DNA of 64,000 bases from Mesocentrotus franciscanus (lineage: Eukaryota > Echinodermata > Echinoidea > Camarodonta > Strongylocentrotidae): NCBI GenBank assembly GCA_037976565.1, contig CP137672.1, positions 29,765,218-29,829,217 on the forward strand, read 5' to 3'. Shown in pieces: positions 46,779-59,437 of this stretch; position 1 is the stretch's first letter, and every line of letters begins with the position of its first letter. Made by a program: the position numbers and the translations under genes. Below the pieces are notes generated by a model that was not told the origin of the DNA, made no database searches, and was given only the letters and a program-made list of their open reading frames with translations.

Positions 46779-48423
46779 TGAGTACAATCATATTCATTAC
46801 AGACTATTGCCATGCAAATAAACGTATTATCATCTTCATTTGAAATTAATAACCTTGGATTCAGATTCGAATCGATACGAATAAAAGCTTAAAGGTAATA
46901 CAAAATAGCGATTCTTTAAAATGTTGATATATATTTGGATACCCCTGAGGATGTATTATAAGCACTAGAAAATTTAGCCCCTAAAACACTTCTGCTTTCG
47001 AGAAAACTTGAATATCAAAATTTACCGGTGCTCCCAGTAAATTTTGATAAATTTCAAATAGCGCCTATACGGCCATCCGATGGTAGCTGCGACCATGGAA
47101 ATCTCAGAATATGCAGTTGTGATATATCATAATCTCCAAACGGGAATAGCCAATCGGTCGATTTTAGTAAAGAAACATTTTTTAAAGCTAAATTAATATC
47201 TTGACCTTGGGAGGGAGCTATACAACATAAAGAATTTATTATTTACAATTTCATCACTGTAGACTCGATTTCAACCGCGACAACGATCACTGAATATTGT
47301 AGGATCGCATATGCTTCCAATATGTTCATTTGAACCAAATTCATGACCCCATACCAAAACTTTGTATTACCTTTAATTTATTCGACACCAAAAACTTTGT
47401 AATATACGAATTGAAAATGTTAGACAACTACAATAAAACTATTTTATGGTTGTGGTTCTCATAATTTTGCATAGATACAGACACTTCGATATTACGGAGG
47501 TGTGCTTTGAAAATTATGCCCCCTTTTTTTGCTTGTCAGAGATCGTAAGGACACTTCTAAGAGCAAGTTCAGACTATATAATTTTATAGGAAACTCGTAT
47601 AAAATAACATCGTACAAAGAACCAACGTATAGCGAAAAGAGCGTACAGACTAGATAACAACATCGTATAAAGAAACTGGTTTTGACGAGGTCAGTTGACA
47701 TGACAGCCGGTCAATCATGAGTGCATGGTCACGCTAAGCCCTGCCAAATTATACGGTTTGTATAGGATACTTCGTTCAGACTACGACCGTATGCTGACTT
47801 TGTGTCGAGTTTCCGTTCGAACGATGCATAGACGGGTGTTTCATTATACGACGTTTCTTTATACGTCGTTCAAACTACCCAATTTTAATTACATATCATA
47901 TAGAAACGATGAATTTCGGTATTCTGAACGCAGGGTAACCCCCACGGAAATGATAGACCTCTATCTTCGCCGAGATTCTGGACACATAGAACCGTTCAGA
48001 AAATGTGAAAACCGCTGAATTTTATTTTTTACTTGTCAGAGGTTTGAAAGAGCATCAGTGTAATCCTCCGGCATCGCTCCTAGATATAGGACTTAAATAA
48101 GCCATAAATGTATCATGAACTTTATCAGAATCAAACAAAAAAACTTGTGATCTGATAATAAATTTCTACATCTGTATTGTTTTAGAATATTATGATAAAC
48201 GTAGATTGATATTTACAAATGTATAAGGAGATTCTGATGTTTACACCTCTCTTTTTTCGTGGTGTTCTATCACAATTTTCTGCGGGTCCTAATAGCGTCT
48301 TAAGAGCATCTGACGTTACCCGTGTACAGGTGAGTTGGTAGTAAACAGAATGGAAACATACCCTTTGCCATTTCCTGTTAACCAATAATAACGTCAAATC
48401 ATTTTTGGTCAAATATCCAATAG
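46779..48423. other. Intron without recognised elements
   Basis: AT-rich, 1.6 kb. Positions 47550-47900 repeat words such as 'catcgta(c/t)aaagaa' and 'tatacgacgtt' and may be an unrecognised element. No inverted ends were found. Confidence 0.4.
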
Positions 48424-48517
48424 GATGGATTCATGTTGGACAGACGAGTATCTGGACCCCATAATTGCTCAGGTGAACAATGAAGGCAGGCTGACTGTTA
48501 ATGTGACACATGGTCCG
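48424..48517 (+). CDS. Penultimate coding exon
   Basis: The acceptor is tccaatag and the donor gtaagac. It completes the split codon and encodes EMDSCWTDEYLDPIIAQVNN then EGRLTVNVTHGP, a segment with no known domain. The 1+93 base length restores phase 0. The fit of phase on both sides and a strong donor support it. Confidence 0.7.
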
Positions 48518-48901
48518 GTAAGACATACATTTTTCTCAATTGTCAGCCCTATAGTTCATATCTTTTGCTTTTAACATATATCCTTAAAGTGGATACAGTT
48601 GTTTCGTGTTAAGAATTTGAGCGCCCTGCTAGGGGGAAATAAGGGTAAACATGTAAATCAATTTTTAAAAAAATCAGAGAGGGCACAATTTAATCTATAC
48701 ACAATCTCAGTACATCATAAACTTGTTCAGTTTTGTTGAACCACGTGAAGTTGTTTGGCCCGTACATTTTATAATGTGTAAACATCAACCAAATGTATTG
48801 ATTTTCTTCCTTTTATACAATGTATAACTTCTTCGTCTTGTCACTCTCTTACTTTCTTGTTTTTATTTCTGTTGGTATGACTTTGATTTTATTGAATATA
48901 G

Positions 48902-48916
48902 GAAGACACACCCTAG
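48902..48916 (+). CDS. Last coding codons and stop of the NLR gene
   Basis: The acceptor is tattgaatatag, preceded by a T-rich tract (48840-48895). In phase 0 it reads EDTP and stops at TAG 48914-48916. A retained upstream intron would instead add a short tail ending before 48600. The exon is too short to be supported by anything except phase and splice signals. Confidence 0.5.
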   Translation, partial: EDTP

Positions 48917-50295
48917 GTTATATAACCAAGGCAACTAGAACATCAGGAGCATGGCTTCTTTTGGATGTGAATGAGATGTACATGAGGTGGTTTACACATA
49001 CTGTTAACTCTGTGTCTTCGCCTACAAACTGACTTTGATCGGACCCAGGTTCGAAACTGAGTCACCTCTTTCGGATGGTGATCGAGGTCAAAGGTCGGTC
49101 TCCAGACGTAAATAATCAGATGTGATTGATACACTTCAGTAAAACCCAGTTATACACATTATACACACTGTTCAGATAGAAGACCCCTCGTTCATGTCGG
49201 CCTACGCGCATACCAAATGCTAAATAAAGGAAAATGTCTCGTAATCATTGGCATGCATAACAGAATTTAATATTAGCCCCCTCCCTACACAATCTGTTAA
49301 TGTTTTGAGCTTGAGATGATGAATTAAAGTCCAAAAGAATTATAGTCTTTGCTATTTTAATGTAAGTAGTTTGAGCATTTGGGGAAAAGTTTGTATTACA
49401 CTATCAGAATTGTTCTTATTTTTTGGTTCAATGTAATTGTTATAAATAGTTTCTGTTGTGAAGGTAACTTCATGAAAAAGGAGAAAAAAAACACATTAAA
49501 GACGCTATTAACCTCTAACATATAAAAGGACAAAATGCTTCAGAACTTTTTGTCCGGCTGGACAAAGCTATACCCTCCTTTAGTGTGCATTGTTGACTTT
49601 TGAGAATTCCTAACTTATTTACCTTGATATCTATCAACATAATAAATAGAGACCTATCCAAGAATTGTAGTCAGTAAACGGCATGTAAAAGTTGTGACAT
49701 ATTTGAATCGGAATTAACCGATCGCAACACAAATTATTTCTAAATTGACGGATAAAGTCTTGTCAAAGCGACGCCGAAAATGTGATTTCTCGAAAAATCA
49801 CATAAAATTGATTCTTCTCAGAGTCTCATGTCAAAGAATTATCCAATGTGTATCAGATAATTTGAAACTCAGTTACAAGTCATGTGCAAAGTACTTTGTA
49901 AAACGATGTAAGATACCATACCTTATTGACTTTGTCTCCCTTCCTAGAGTGAGCCATTTTACTGTCGTAGCTGGTATCACTGATAATGCATGTACTTGTT
50001 GTTGGAAGAGTGGACGACGACCTTCTTTTGTTGTTGCCTTTTGTATACAGAGTAACAGAGTTATACTGTCTTGTGTACGTTATAATGTTTGTCAATACAT
50101 GAATATAATTTGTATTCCACTTCATTTACTATATGAATATTTAGTCCGTGTATGTATATTAACTTCTTCATTCATTATCGTAGTTAAACAACACCTGACG
50201 AAACGAACCTAATATATTCATGTATATGACATGACATATGACATGCAGTTAATTAAAGCTTATACAAATACTTGATGCATACATGTATAGTATAC

Positions 50296-50362
50296 ATATG
50301 GGATTATGTGATAAAATATGTATACATGTATAGTATACATATTTTATCACATAATCCCATAT
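50296..50362. repeat. Perfect 30-base inverted repeat, 7-base loop
   Basis: The arm 50296-50325 (atatgggattatgtgataaa...) is exactly reverse-complementary to 50333-50362, with loop atgtata. In RNA this would form one long perfect hairpin. It lies inside the predicted 3' UTR. Confidence 0.9.
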
Positions 50363-51851
50363 AGGGCTTGCAGCTGAGATTGTTAAGCCCCGGAAGATTT
50401 ACACATAACTTTATAATTTGAGTATACATAATGTACATCAAAAATCAGCCTGGCTATTCATGACCATGATCACATCAATGCTCAGAAGTGATACTTCAAA
50501 GGTTGACAGCCCTTATCCTGTGCCAAGGCAGGTTTGTCTTTGAGCAGTTTTAGAGGACGTAATGTTTTACTGTCATTTTTGTTTCAATTCGCCTATCATT
50601 CCTGATGAATCAACAATGAATTAACAACAGCAACAACAACAAAAATAAAGAAAAAAAGATATCATCATTAATTAATTTTACGAAGAATGTACCGTTCGGC
50701 AATGCTTGGTTGATAATTTGAGAGTTATGCTCATTGTAAGTTGTGCGTTTCTACAAAACCTACAATAGTATTACCTATCAGAGCATATAACCAATAAGCA
50801 TAATACGCTCATTTCCATTAACTTATTTATTATTAATGTTATATATGTAGATATGTACATATGTTTTTTATGCCTTGTATTGTCCTGTTTTTATCAGACA
50901 GTATCTTTAGCTTGAACGTTTGTTAGTGCTTATAATTATTTTAAAGTTTTTTTAATATTTTTTATAAATGGAGTATGTGATGCCACAAAATGTCACTCAA
51001 TTCTTTGGTTTAGTCTTAACACATTTGTAAATATTACTTTTTTTTTCTTACAAACAGTGCAAAATGTGTAATATGAAAATAGATTGAACAGAACTGAACA
51101 AATTGGATATTAGTTCAAAAAATTAATTGAATAGTTTAGGCAGCTCATGCATGATTTACATGGTTAATAATTATTTGTACGACTAACTCATCTCTACTTT
51201 AACCAAAGATAATACGACTGTACAATTTGTAGTTCATAATGATCCATTTAAAGCGGCATTCTGTGTACAAATTGTTAACTTATTGCGTGGAAACAAAACA
51301 GTTCAATAGAAAAAAACTTACGAGTCAAGAATTTATCATGAATGCTCCAGTTGGTTTGAAATATTAACATGTTGTGATATTATTGGTAAATTATGTTTGA
51401 ACTTCGAAGTCCTACTGACCCTGTTACTGTGTATTCATTGCGATTAGCAATGTGTTGGCCTATTAGATTTGTGTTACTCCAGGTTGAAAAATTACTTATA
51501 TTTGTCAAACTTTTATGATTGTTTATCATTTTGGACTGTATACATGATGTCTGACTTCATTATCTAAGAATTGTCAAGAACAACATTTTATTTTATTCAT
51601 TTTAAAACAAAGTCTTTCTGTGAGTATAAGTATTTTATTTTACAGGGTTTTTGTCAATGTTTGTAAGTTTATGTTTTTATGACTGATGTTTTATACATAA
51701 TTATGTTACACACATGTCTTGTGCTTACATGACAGTTGTCAGAGAACTTCTTTATGGTATTTGTTTTATTTTGTAATAACAGTGTGTCATTCTGAAATGC
51801 ATGTACGAAGGTGTTATTGACACATTTCTGTGGTAAGGTTCTACAAACAAT

Positions 51852-51857
51852 AATAAA
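51852..51857 (+). terminator. Candidate polyadenylation signal AATAAA
   Basis: A canonical AATAAA at the end of a long AT-rich stretch without other features, downstream of the NLR stop codon. Other AATAAA hexamers exist upstream, so use is not certain. Confidence 0.45.
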
Positions 51858-51880
51858 GGTTCGATATAAAATCTACGAAT

Positions 51881-52582
51881 TTATATCTGTTTATTTAACT
51901 TCTAAAGTCTTGCTCTTACTTTTCAATCTGGATGAACGCTTAAGCTCACGTTTTTAATTAAACGAGAATTTTATTACATCACAATTTAAGAAATCGTATC
52001 AGATTATGAAAATCGTAACCCCTTGAATGCTCTAAGACTCATTGGTGTAATTGATACGATGAGTGATAACACCCATATGAAGAGTCAGAAAGAGAGAACG
52101 ATAGATGGATATATAAATATATAATAGGCCTATACATATACAGAGAGAAAGAGAGAGGGGGAAGGAGAATTACATGTAGAGGGGGAGAAAGGAAGGGGAG
52201 ATACTAACAGAGAAAGCTACGGAAAGGGAGGAAACAATACTTATAAGTAGATGAACCATGACAAAGATATAGTAAGAGACAGGAAAAGAAAGAGACATGG
52301 AAGTAGAACAAGATATCAACATGATGAACTCTTATTAAAAAAAAAGTAAAACGAGATAGTGAGAGAGAGGATAGAAGAAGTATTAGGTGGGACAGAATAA
52401 TTGTAAGAGAGTACGGGTGACAATATAGTACGAATAATAACACTTTATAATAGAAGGGAGTAAAAGAGAAACAAGGAGGGGGAGGGTCGGGAGTAACAAA
52501 TTTTCTTCAATAAAATCCTGAAAACCAATAACTCGTATAGGATATATATGCCTACACCTCTTTCTCTTATAGTTACATGCAA
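51881..52582. other. Intergenic purine-rich DNA
   Basis: Positions 52140-52380 are strongly A/G biased with GAGAGA runs. No gene is seen. Confidence 0.6.
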
Positions 52583-52732
52583 GACCCCGTTTACAGTGAG
52601 CAAAAAGGCCGGGCCTAGCACTGTAAACGCGCAAAAGGCCAAATGCGAGGCCGAGCCTGCCACTGTAAACGCACAAAATTGCGGGGCCGAGTAGGCCGCG
52701 GCCCTGGCCTTTTCTCACTGTAAACGGGGTCC
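52583..52732. mobile_element. Small MITE with GACCCCGTTTACAGTGAG ends
   Basis: Left gaccccgtttacagtgagca and right ctcactgtaaacggggtc are inverted repeats. Two more 'cactgtaaacgc' words lie inside. It is 150 bp long with no coding capacity. Confidence 0.85.
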
Positions 52733-52866
52733 AAGAGAACATTTTTTTTGGTCCAGTTTTTCGCAACGACTCAGCCGGCCGCTGAATAAGAGGAGGGGAG
52801 AGCACATTTTTTGTGGGGGGTTTCCTCCGAAACACACACATTAAAAAAAATTGAGGGGGGGGGGTT
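52733..52866. mobile_element. Fragment of the hAT-like family
   Basis: The words cgactcagccggccgctgaataag and long G runs (as in 41457-41700, inverted) identify a fragment of that family. Termini are not seen. Confidence 0.5.
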
Positions 52867-55354
52867 AAGCCATTACTCAAGTTGTGCTACTTTTTATGAT
52901 GACATAATAATTCACTGCAATTTTATAGAAATAAACACCCATAACAGAAGTGATAATTCTGGAGATAAATATATCTGATTTATTGAATGAAAATCATATC
53001 ACAAAACACATAATTGTGTGCTTGTATCAATTCATTTGTAATTACATGTATCTCTGCACTGTTATCATGATTGCTGGTCAGTTTGCAGGCACAGAACCTT
53101 GTCAGTCATAATGCCAAACACAGGGTCTGAACCTCGAGACTATGTACTGCATTCCATAGGCCCAGCACTGCACTTGTCAAGCCCAAGTCTGACAATGTTA
53201 GGCTAGTCTTAAAGCCTCATGTTTCTCATATGCTCGTATTCATAAAGGTAGAGTGGAAGACTAAAAGTAAAAATGGTTAAAATGAGTCCAATGCGTTATG
53301 GATCGTTAAGTATCAAACTCTCTATTCTGAAAAAATGTCACTGTAATTCTGCAACAACAAGAATAAATAGCATGGAATTTATGTGAACATGATTTTTGCC
53401 TTATTCATTTAGTTTCAGAAATGATGTATTATCTATGGAATGAGGAGGTTGACACTTGGCGCTCCATAAGTCAGTGGATTAAATATATTAACTTTTACCT
53501 GGACTAAAGTCAGTATGCTTTTATGAATACTAGCTAGTGTCTGTGCCTGTGTACTGATGCTATGTACAACGTCCACTCTTTGGAAACTTAAAAATTATTT
53601 GCACATGATTGCAATGATTACAATGTAAGAAGAACAACCATCGCTTATATGATTCAAATCTTCATGTTTTACATCAAATGCATCTCCATTATCAATACTT
53701 ACAAAAGACAATCGTTGCCAGTATAAATATAACAATATAAAAACTTGTTAAACCTTGACTTCATCCAGAGATGATTATGTGCATCAGGAAATCACAAGAC
53801 GCAAAGAAAATAAAATCAGTTCATGTGATTAAAAAAAAAGCAAATTCAATTTCAAATCCATCCTATCTCACGTGAAATAACCCACCACAACACTCTAAAT
53901 AGAACATTTTAAGTTTGCTCTTATGGTTTTCTGCATGGATTTAGAGTTGGAACAATATAAAGCTACATGTATTTTTATATTTTCCATTGCTTCATTACCC
54001 AAAAGAACAAAGATTACATCTTTATACAACATCATGAAACAGTAGAACCTTGTAATAACGTTTCCTTGGGATCAAGGAAATAATCTTGTTAGATCGCAAA
54101 CCTTGTTTAAAAGAACAGTAGACAACAAAGGACTGGGACTAGCAAAATTACCCTATCATAACAAGAGTTTGATATAACAAGTGTTCTATTGAACTAGTTT
54201 CTACTGTACAGGAAAATCAGGCAAACACTTCCAAGGAAGCACATAAAGTAAAAACTTGTCATAGTGGCCACCTCTTTGATAAAGACCACCTGCCTAAACT
54301 GGTCACCTAGATTTTCTCCTTCGAGTGATTATGATCATTAGAATCAGTCTTGAAAGAAGACCTGTCTACTGTGTTTATTTTTGCTGTTTCCTCTACAGTA
54401 TGGCCTTTATAGACAGGTTTGACAGTATTTTAATTCAATTGAATCTTGTAGAAATGGCAGTACCGGTATAGAGTTATATAGTTATATCAACCACTCCGTT
54501 TTAAATATTTCAATTTTTTCAAATATTTCATATTACCTCAAGGTTACATGTATTTTAAAGACAGTATTTGGCATAGTATCAGGACCAATTTTCATCGAAA
54601 AGAAGTTACCATACCCAATGTGAAATGAGATTGATTATTTCAGAACTATAAAACCTAGATTAAACCTTGCATACAAAAACAAAATTACTCAGCAAAGTGT
54701 ATAACATTAAATATGAACAACCTTTCATTGTTGAATTTTCTAGACCTGTTCACATATGATGCTGCAAACCAACTAAAATAAAACATTTTCACATGTAAAT
54801 GAACAGCAACTGGGGATGAAAAAAGAGTAGCTGTGTAAACGCACCTTAACATACTCCCCGTTTCATGTTGACTACTGAATTCTCCAATTCCCATAGGCTT
54901 AATACATTGACCACCCGGAACCAGTAGGCAAAGGGTTAATCTATGCACTATATGATACAGAAATATGAAGTGCACTGAGCTTACGTCATTTTCTTTTGTA
55001 AGGGTAGTTGTATTTTAGGTAGTTTATGGTACCATGTGTGAACGAGGTCTCATACATGGCATTGCACATCTACACAAAATATGAATAATAAAAAATTAAA
55101 AACTCCAAATACATGTAACAATAAACACCAAAGGAGAGTAAGAGACCTGGGTGAATATCATCAACAACAAAAATGATTTGAAAACCAGACTAGGTGTTAT
55201 TTCATATCACAACATGTGATGAAAATGAAGTAACTGCATGAGAAACAGAATGTTATACATGCATCTTTCAAGACAATACAAGCTTCACTTGCTAGAAATA
55301 TGGTTTTGCAGGCATCCACAATGTAGAAGTATGGAGGTTTTTTTTTCTCAATCA
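52867..55354. other. Gene-free AT-rich stretch
   Basis: No exon, element or repeat was recognised. Open frames here are under 100 codons and without motifs. Confidence 0.5.
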
Positions 55355-55787
55355 AAAGGAAAGTCCACCCTGATATTTAGTTAGTTTGATAAAAGTAGGA
55401 AATGGGAGAAACGGATTCATGAAAGTTTGATCAAAATGCGATTAGAAATAAGTAATGTCTTTTTGAAGTTGTCATCAATGAAGCACAAATTGGCAACTGT
55501 GTGACACACTACTATCTTTCGAGGTCCTCTCCCATTGGCTCTGTACTGAAAATTTCATAACTGTCCATTTTTATGGTGTTTTTAGTACAATGCAAATGGG
55601 AGACGCCTAAGTTCATGAGATATGTTACATAGTTGCCAAATTGTGTTTGATCGATTGGAACTTCAAAAATTCAAAACTTTCTCTAATTTTCAATCGGATT
55701 TTGCTAAAACTGTCAAAGATCCGTTTCTCTAATTTTTCTGCTTTCAATCATAAAAAGCAATTTAATATCAGGGCGGACATTGCTTTT
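55355..55787. mobile_element. TIR element, AAAGGAAAGTCCACCC ends
   Basis: Left aaaggaaagtccaccctgat and right atcagggcggacattgcttt are inverted repeats that continue inward (gagaaacggattcatgaaag versus tcaaagatccgtttctc). The ends resemble those of the TTAA-flanked MITE at 15649-16402, so the two may be related families. Confidence 0.75.
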
Positions 55788-55789
55788 AT

Positions 55790-56999
55790 TAAAGTAAAGA
55801 AAACCAAGACACTAAAGGCATACAAATCAAACCACTGGATATCAAACATTTCACACAATATTAAAATGGCCTGAAGAATATAAAGTAATTCTTTGTACAA
55901 CTCATGCAGCTTAGACGGGAAGTCACCATTGTTGAAACTATGGTGACTTGTTTTACTTGTCTTTTCTACACTATAAAACAAACACTTTGTATTCAACGTA
56001 GTACAACAAATACTGTAAAGGCTCAGATACTAAAGCTATCTTTTAAACTGGTAAAAATAAAATTGATATATGTAAATACATGTATGTCGATAAGGCAACA
56101 AAAAGACGCGTTTAAAATGCAAAATGCAAAATGCATAATAGTTGGTGATACAGAAAACTTTCATTAGTTGGGGGTAATTATAACATAAAGTTGAAGCTTC
56201 CACCAATATTAAAATTTAGTAGGCAAGCTTTCATTCACTCCTGTGGACTTTCTCAAGCCAAGTGATTCACAGTTTCTTGCTGTCTGCTGCCTTGAGATCA
56301 CTGGAGCACTAGGTGACAATGAATAGCCAGAGTCCCTATTCAGTGAATAGTTAGTGATGTTTGTTCTTTAAAAGTCATTTTTTGTCATATCTGAATGAAA
56401 TTTTAGCTAAAATTAATGCCTCATAGAGAACGTGGTTCTACCTCTGTGTGATAAAGTTATGATTTTCAGCAATTATGCAGTTGTGTTCCAGACACATCTT
56501 TTTGTGCCACATTTCGCTAAGCTACCTAAGCTGCATGTTTTATAGGAAGCATGTTTCAACAATATAAAGATGTATCATATACATTCTGAATAAAACAATT
56601 CAACATCTAACATATACATTGATTTGTAATATTAAACTTCTTCTGCCATTTCGCTTCTAAATATGAGATGCAAATCACTCTTCTATTAAAGGTTGTAATC
56701 TCCCAAGAGAACTATACACACATATCCAGTTGAATCATGAAACAATGTGTAATTTAAAAAACAGGGTAAAAATATATTTCCTAGCACTAATTTTTCGAAA
56801 ATACACAAAAAATAAATAGTAATAATATATATATATATATAAATTCTTATTACACATGTATCATCACCTTTATATTCAGCACTATTAACATTATCATCAT
56901 CATGACTACTTCCATTATTACTGATTACTGTATTTTTACATTAAAGCCAATTTACTATATCCATGGCTCCACATTATTTTATTCAGGGTTTATTGTACA
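55790..56999. other. Gene-free AT-rich stretch
   Basis: A (TA)n run at 56826-56841 and a palindrome-like 'aatgcaaaatgcaaaatgca' at about 56117-56136 are the only structures seen. Confidence 0.5.
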
Positions 57000-57140
57000 C
57001 CAGGGCATCATTTCACAAAACTGTCACCAGAACAAGTTCGCCCGACATCCTATTGAAACGTGTGTTAATTTCAATGTACACGCTTCAATGGGATGTCTGC
57101 AAACTTGTACTTGTGACGGTTTCATGAAATGTTGCCCAGG
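57000..57140. mobile_element. Palindromic MITE, CCAGGGCA/TGCCCAGG-type ends
   Basis: Left ccagggcatcatttcacaaa and right tttcatgaaatgttgcccagg pair. The arms extend through gtcaccagaacaagtt versus aacttgtacttgtgac and meet near the middle (catcctattgaa versus ttcaatgggatg). Almost the entire 141 bases are one hairpin. The 110-codon open frame over it is an accident. Confidence 0.85.
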
Positions 57141-57719
57141 CTACTACTTGAATTTTATCATTGCAGCTATCCAGGGGGAGAGAATAAATCCTTATAAAAT
57201 TACAAAAACCTCAACCTCAAATCTTACAAAATGAAATTTCCTGTGATGAATTATCTTAGCCTATACCTTAAATCAAATACGTATGCATTGTCAGAATACA
57301 AAGGGCAGGGTGAAATTCGCTGGCACATACATACAAACAAGTAATTTTATCAATAGTAATCGGGCAATGATTGTTACCAGCAATAGATTTACATTTTCTC
57401 CTTCAGCTATTTTCATATCTCTATTTTTTTTCAAGGATTTATAGCAATCATAACAATTATCTAAATGCAACACAAGGCCGAGCATTTACAGAGCCCAGCA
57501 AATAAGCCATTTCTTTTAAAATTTAAAATACATATCAACCAAGGCCTTCTACAAGAAATGAATATGAGAATAAATCTACAACAGATTGTGTTAAAAAGTG
57601 CTCAATTCTGCCCCACAAATCAAATGCAAACATGTACATGCAAGTGTGTAAAATAATATTTAAATCTAGGTTTTACATTTTTTTCTCAAAGTTAAAAATC
57701 AATGTATTGAGAATTTGAG

Positions 57720-58198
57720 ACTACCTTCCCAGTTCTAAAGCACAAAGTGCAAACCACAACAACAATCAGGAGTACAAAATCTAAATCTGGATAAAGGCAG
57801 TCTCAACATTTTGTGAAAAAAGGGGCAGGGCACAATTCATAAATTTTCTGACATATAGCTATAAGATTTTTTATTTTCTTCAAGTGCCTATTGGGTTCAA
57901 AATCTGAATGGGGCACATCTTTTATTTTGCATACTGTACTTATAACCCACATCAGTTTTTTTTGTACAGGAGGGGGGGGGGGTGGTGTCATGTGAACCCC
58001 GCCACACCTCCCCTGGAGACAAAAACGGCCAGAAAATCAATGGACCTGATACAATCATAACTACATGAATATTTCAATAACCTTTGGTTGCACATTGAAC
58101 CTCAAGTTTACTGCACACTACAGTATCCAACATATTTAGTTTCTCAAAGTAGAAACAAAAATTCAGACAAGTTTTCCCTTTGCATGATTCATTAAAGA
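57720..58198 (+). repeat. Direct repeat, copy 1 (partner 61938-62408)
   Basis: Starts cttcccagttctaaagcaca, ends gcatgattcattaaa. It is about 90% alike with the second copy by eye, sharing a G-run at about 57970 (ggaggggggggg) and 'cacacctcccctggagac'. No long terminal repeat hallmarks (TG...CA ends, primer site) were seen. Confidence 0.8.
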
Positions 58199-59187
58199 CA
58201 TGTAGAAATTAGAAAAGACAAGGAAAATATCAGAAAAAAAATATAAAAGAAAGAGAGTCGATGTGCTGAAAGAAATTTGTTAACAAATTGCCCTGATTTG
58301 TAGTAAAAGTATATACATGTACTTGAATCGGCATAAAAAACAGCATCATTTGAGCAGAACCAGAAGGCATAACAGCACACACACCCTGCTTGGTAGAAAG
58401 ACTTTGGCTCGTTTACAGAAATAGTTTCATATTGGAGAAAAAGTTGAATTCTCAGTAAGGTGAACAATAATTTAAGAGCTTTCTGCATCATTTTATTCCT
58501 ATGTGGCAGATTATTTAAGCAATATCTCATGAAAAAAAAACATTGCTCCAGAAGTGCTCTTGTATCTGAACATGGGATGAAAGTCTGATTCAAAGCTTTC
58601 CATTGTTTGTGATATTCATTAAGTGAAAATTCATTAGTGAATTTGTTATAATTTTGATGGTTCCAAAATCCAAATCCCCATAACACACAACTGTTCCTAT
58701 TTATATACAACATAAAAGCAACCGTTCAAAATAACCTTACATGCTTTTTTCCTTGATGTAATTGCATGATAGATAGCCCACACTAAACATTACAAAAAAT
58801 TGTTTGTGTGAATGGGAACCTTGGAAGACTATCAAATTGAATATGCATGATTGCAGGAATAACCGAATACAAACATTTATAAATGTAGCAAAAAGGTGAT
58901 AAACACTAATAGGCACATCATAAAATATATTATTTGTCATTCCAATAATGATTACAAATCTCATGATTTTTTTTTCTTCTCATAAAAAAGCAAGTCTTGC
59001 AATCATTCTTCATGATATTTAATTACACATCATGATTAGACATTACTGGAGATCCATACCTACAATTCGGAAGAAGACTTCGCTCTGTAAGTTTTAATTC
59101 TTATTCTAACGACCGAAAGAAGCAATGCATAAGTAATCTTACTTTATCAAGTATGTACTCTACTGATAACATTGTTTTAATTGGCAG
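58199..59187. other. AT-rich stretch with an unassigned open frame
   Basis: A 173-codon open frame on the - strand (58713-58192) has no recognised domain and a low-complexity end, and is not called a gene. Nothing else was identified. Confidence 0.4.
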
Positions 59188-59437
59188 ACCTGTGTTGAGG
59201 CTACATCCCATGACACCAGAAGCCACTGGACCGACAGCCCATGGTCTTGGGGTCCTTCTAAGAATTTGTCAGATGGTTAATGAGACAGACAACCCACAAC
59301 GTGATCGCCTCGTGAGCCTCCTCACAACTTTTCAGAAGGTCCTTCAGACTGATATTGTTGGTCTCATGACCTGTTTGTATTCTGGGAGGTCCATGCGGCG
59401 ATCTGTTCTTGAATGGTTCATGAACACTGAACAATGA
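59188..59437 (+). CDS. Unidentified terminal coding exon
   Basis: After the acceptor attgttttaattggcag a frame (phase 2) runs 82 codons to TGA 59435-59437. It has balanced, protein-like composition: PMTPEATGPTAHGLGVLLR near the start, DNPQRDRLVSLLTTFQKVLQ in the middle, RRSVLEWFMNTEQ at the end. Compared with surrounding AT-rich DNA it is GC-richer and has few strings of one base. It looks like the last exon of another + strand gene, or a copied piece of one. I do not recognise the protein. No upstream exon for it was found between 52 kb and here. Confidence 0.5.

Larger units (their letters stand above)
10686..51880 (+). other. Span of a multi-exon DEATH-NACHT-LRR (NLR-type) receptor gene
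   Basis: The exons listed separately below form one + strand gene of about 41 kb. Every junction proposed has an AG acceptor and a GT donor, and phases agree from the DEATH exon to the stop codon, apart from the donor of the 19909 mini-exon. The order DEATH, linker, NACHT, LRR-like repeats is that of the expanded echinoderm NLR family of presumed cytosolic sensors. In this family the NACHT ATPase drives oligomerisation, the LRR region senses or inhibits, and the DEATH domain recruits adaptors. No ligand can be inferred. The promoter and any 5' non-coding exons were not identified. The exon chain is read from sequence only and the transcript is an inference. Confidence 0.85.
48917..51880 (+). 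other. Probable 3' UTR of the NLR gene
   Basis: The stretch is AT-rich and has no recognised transposon or exon. It ends with AATAAA at 51852-51857, a T/G-rich segment before it and gttcgatataaaatc after. A 30-base-arm hairpin lies at 50296-50362. A 155-codon open frame (49745-50212) has no recognisable motif and is regarded as chance. The UTR boundary is inferred; shorter ends are possible. Confidence 0.5.

Noticed and set aside
49745..50212. 155-codon open frame downstream of the NLR stop
   Set aside because: No domain, poor coding character and AT-rich; more likely chance in the 3' UTR.
56902..57234. Cysteine-containing 110-codon frame
   Set aside because: It reads through a palindromic MITE (57000-57140); the cysteine pattern comes from the hairpin arms.
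58192..58713. 173-codon frame on the - strand as a gene
   Set aside because: No recognisable motif, low-complexity C-terminal part, and no splice context; left unassigned.
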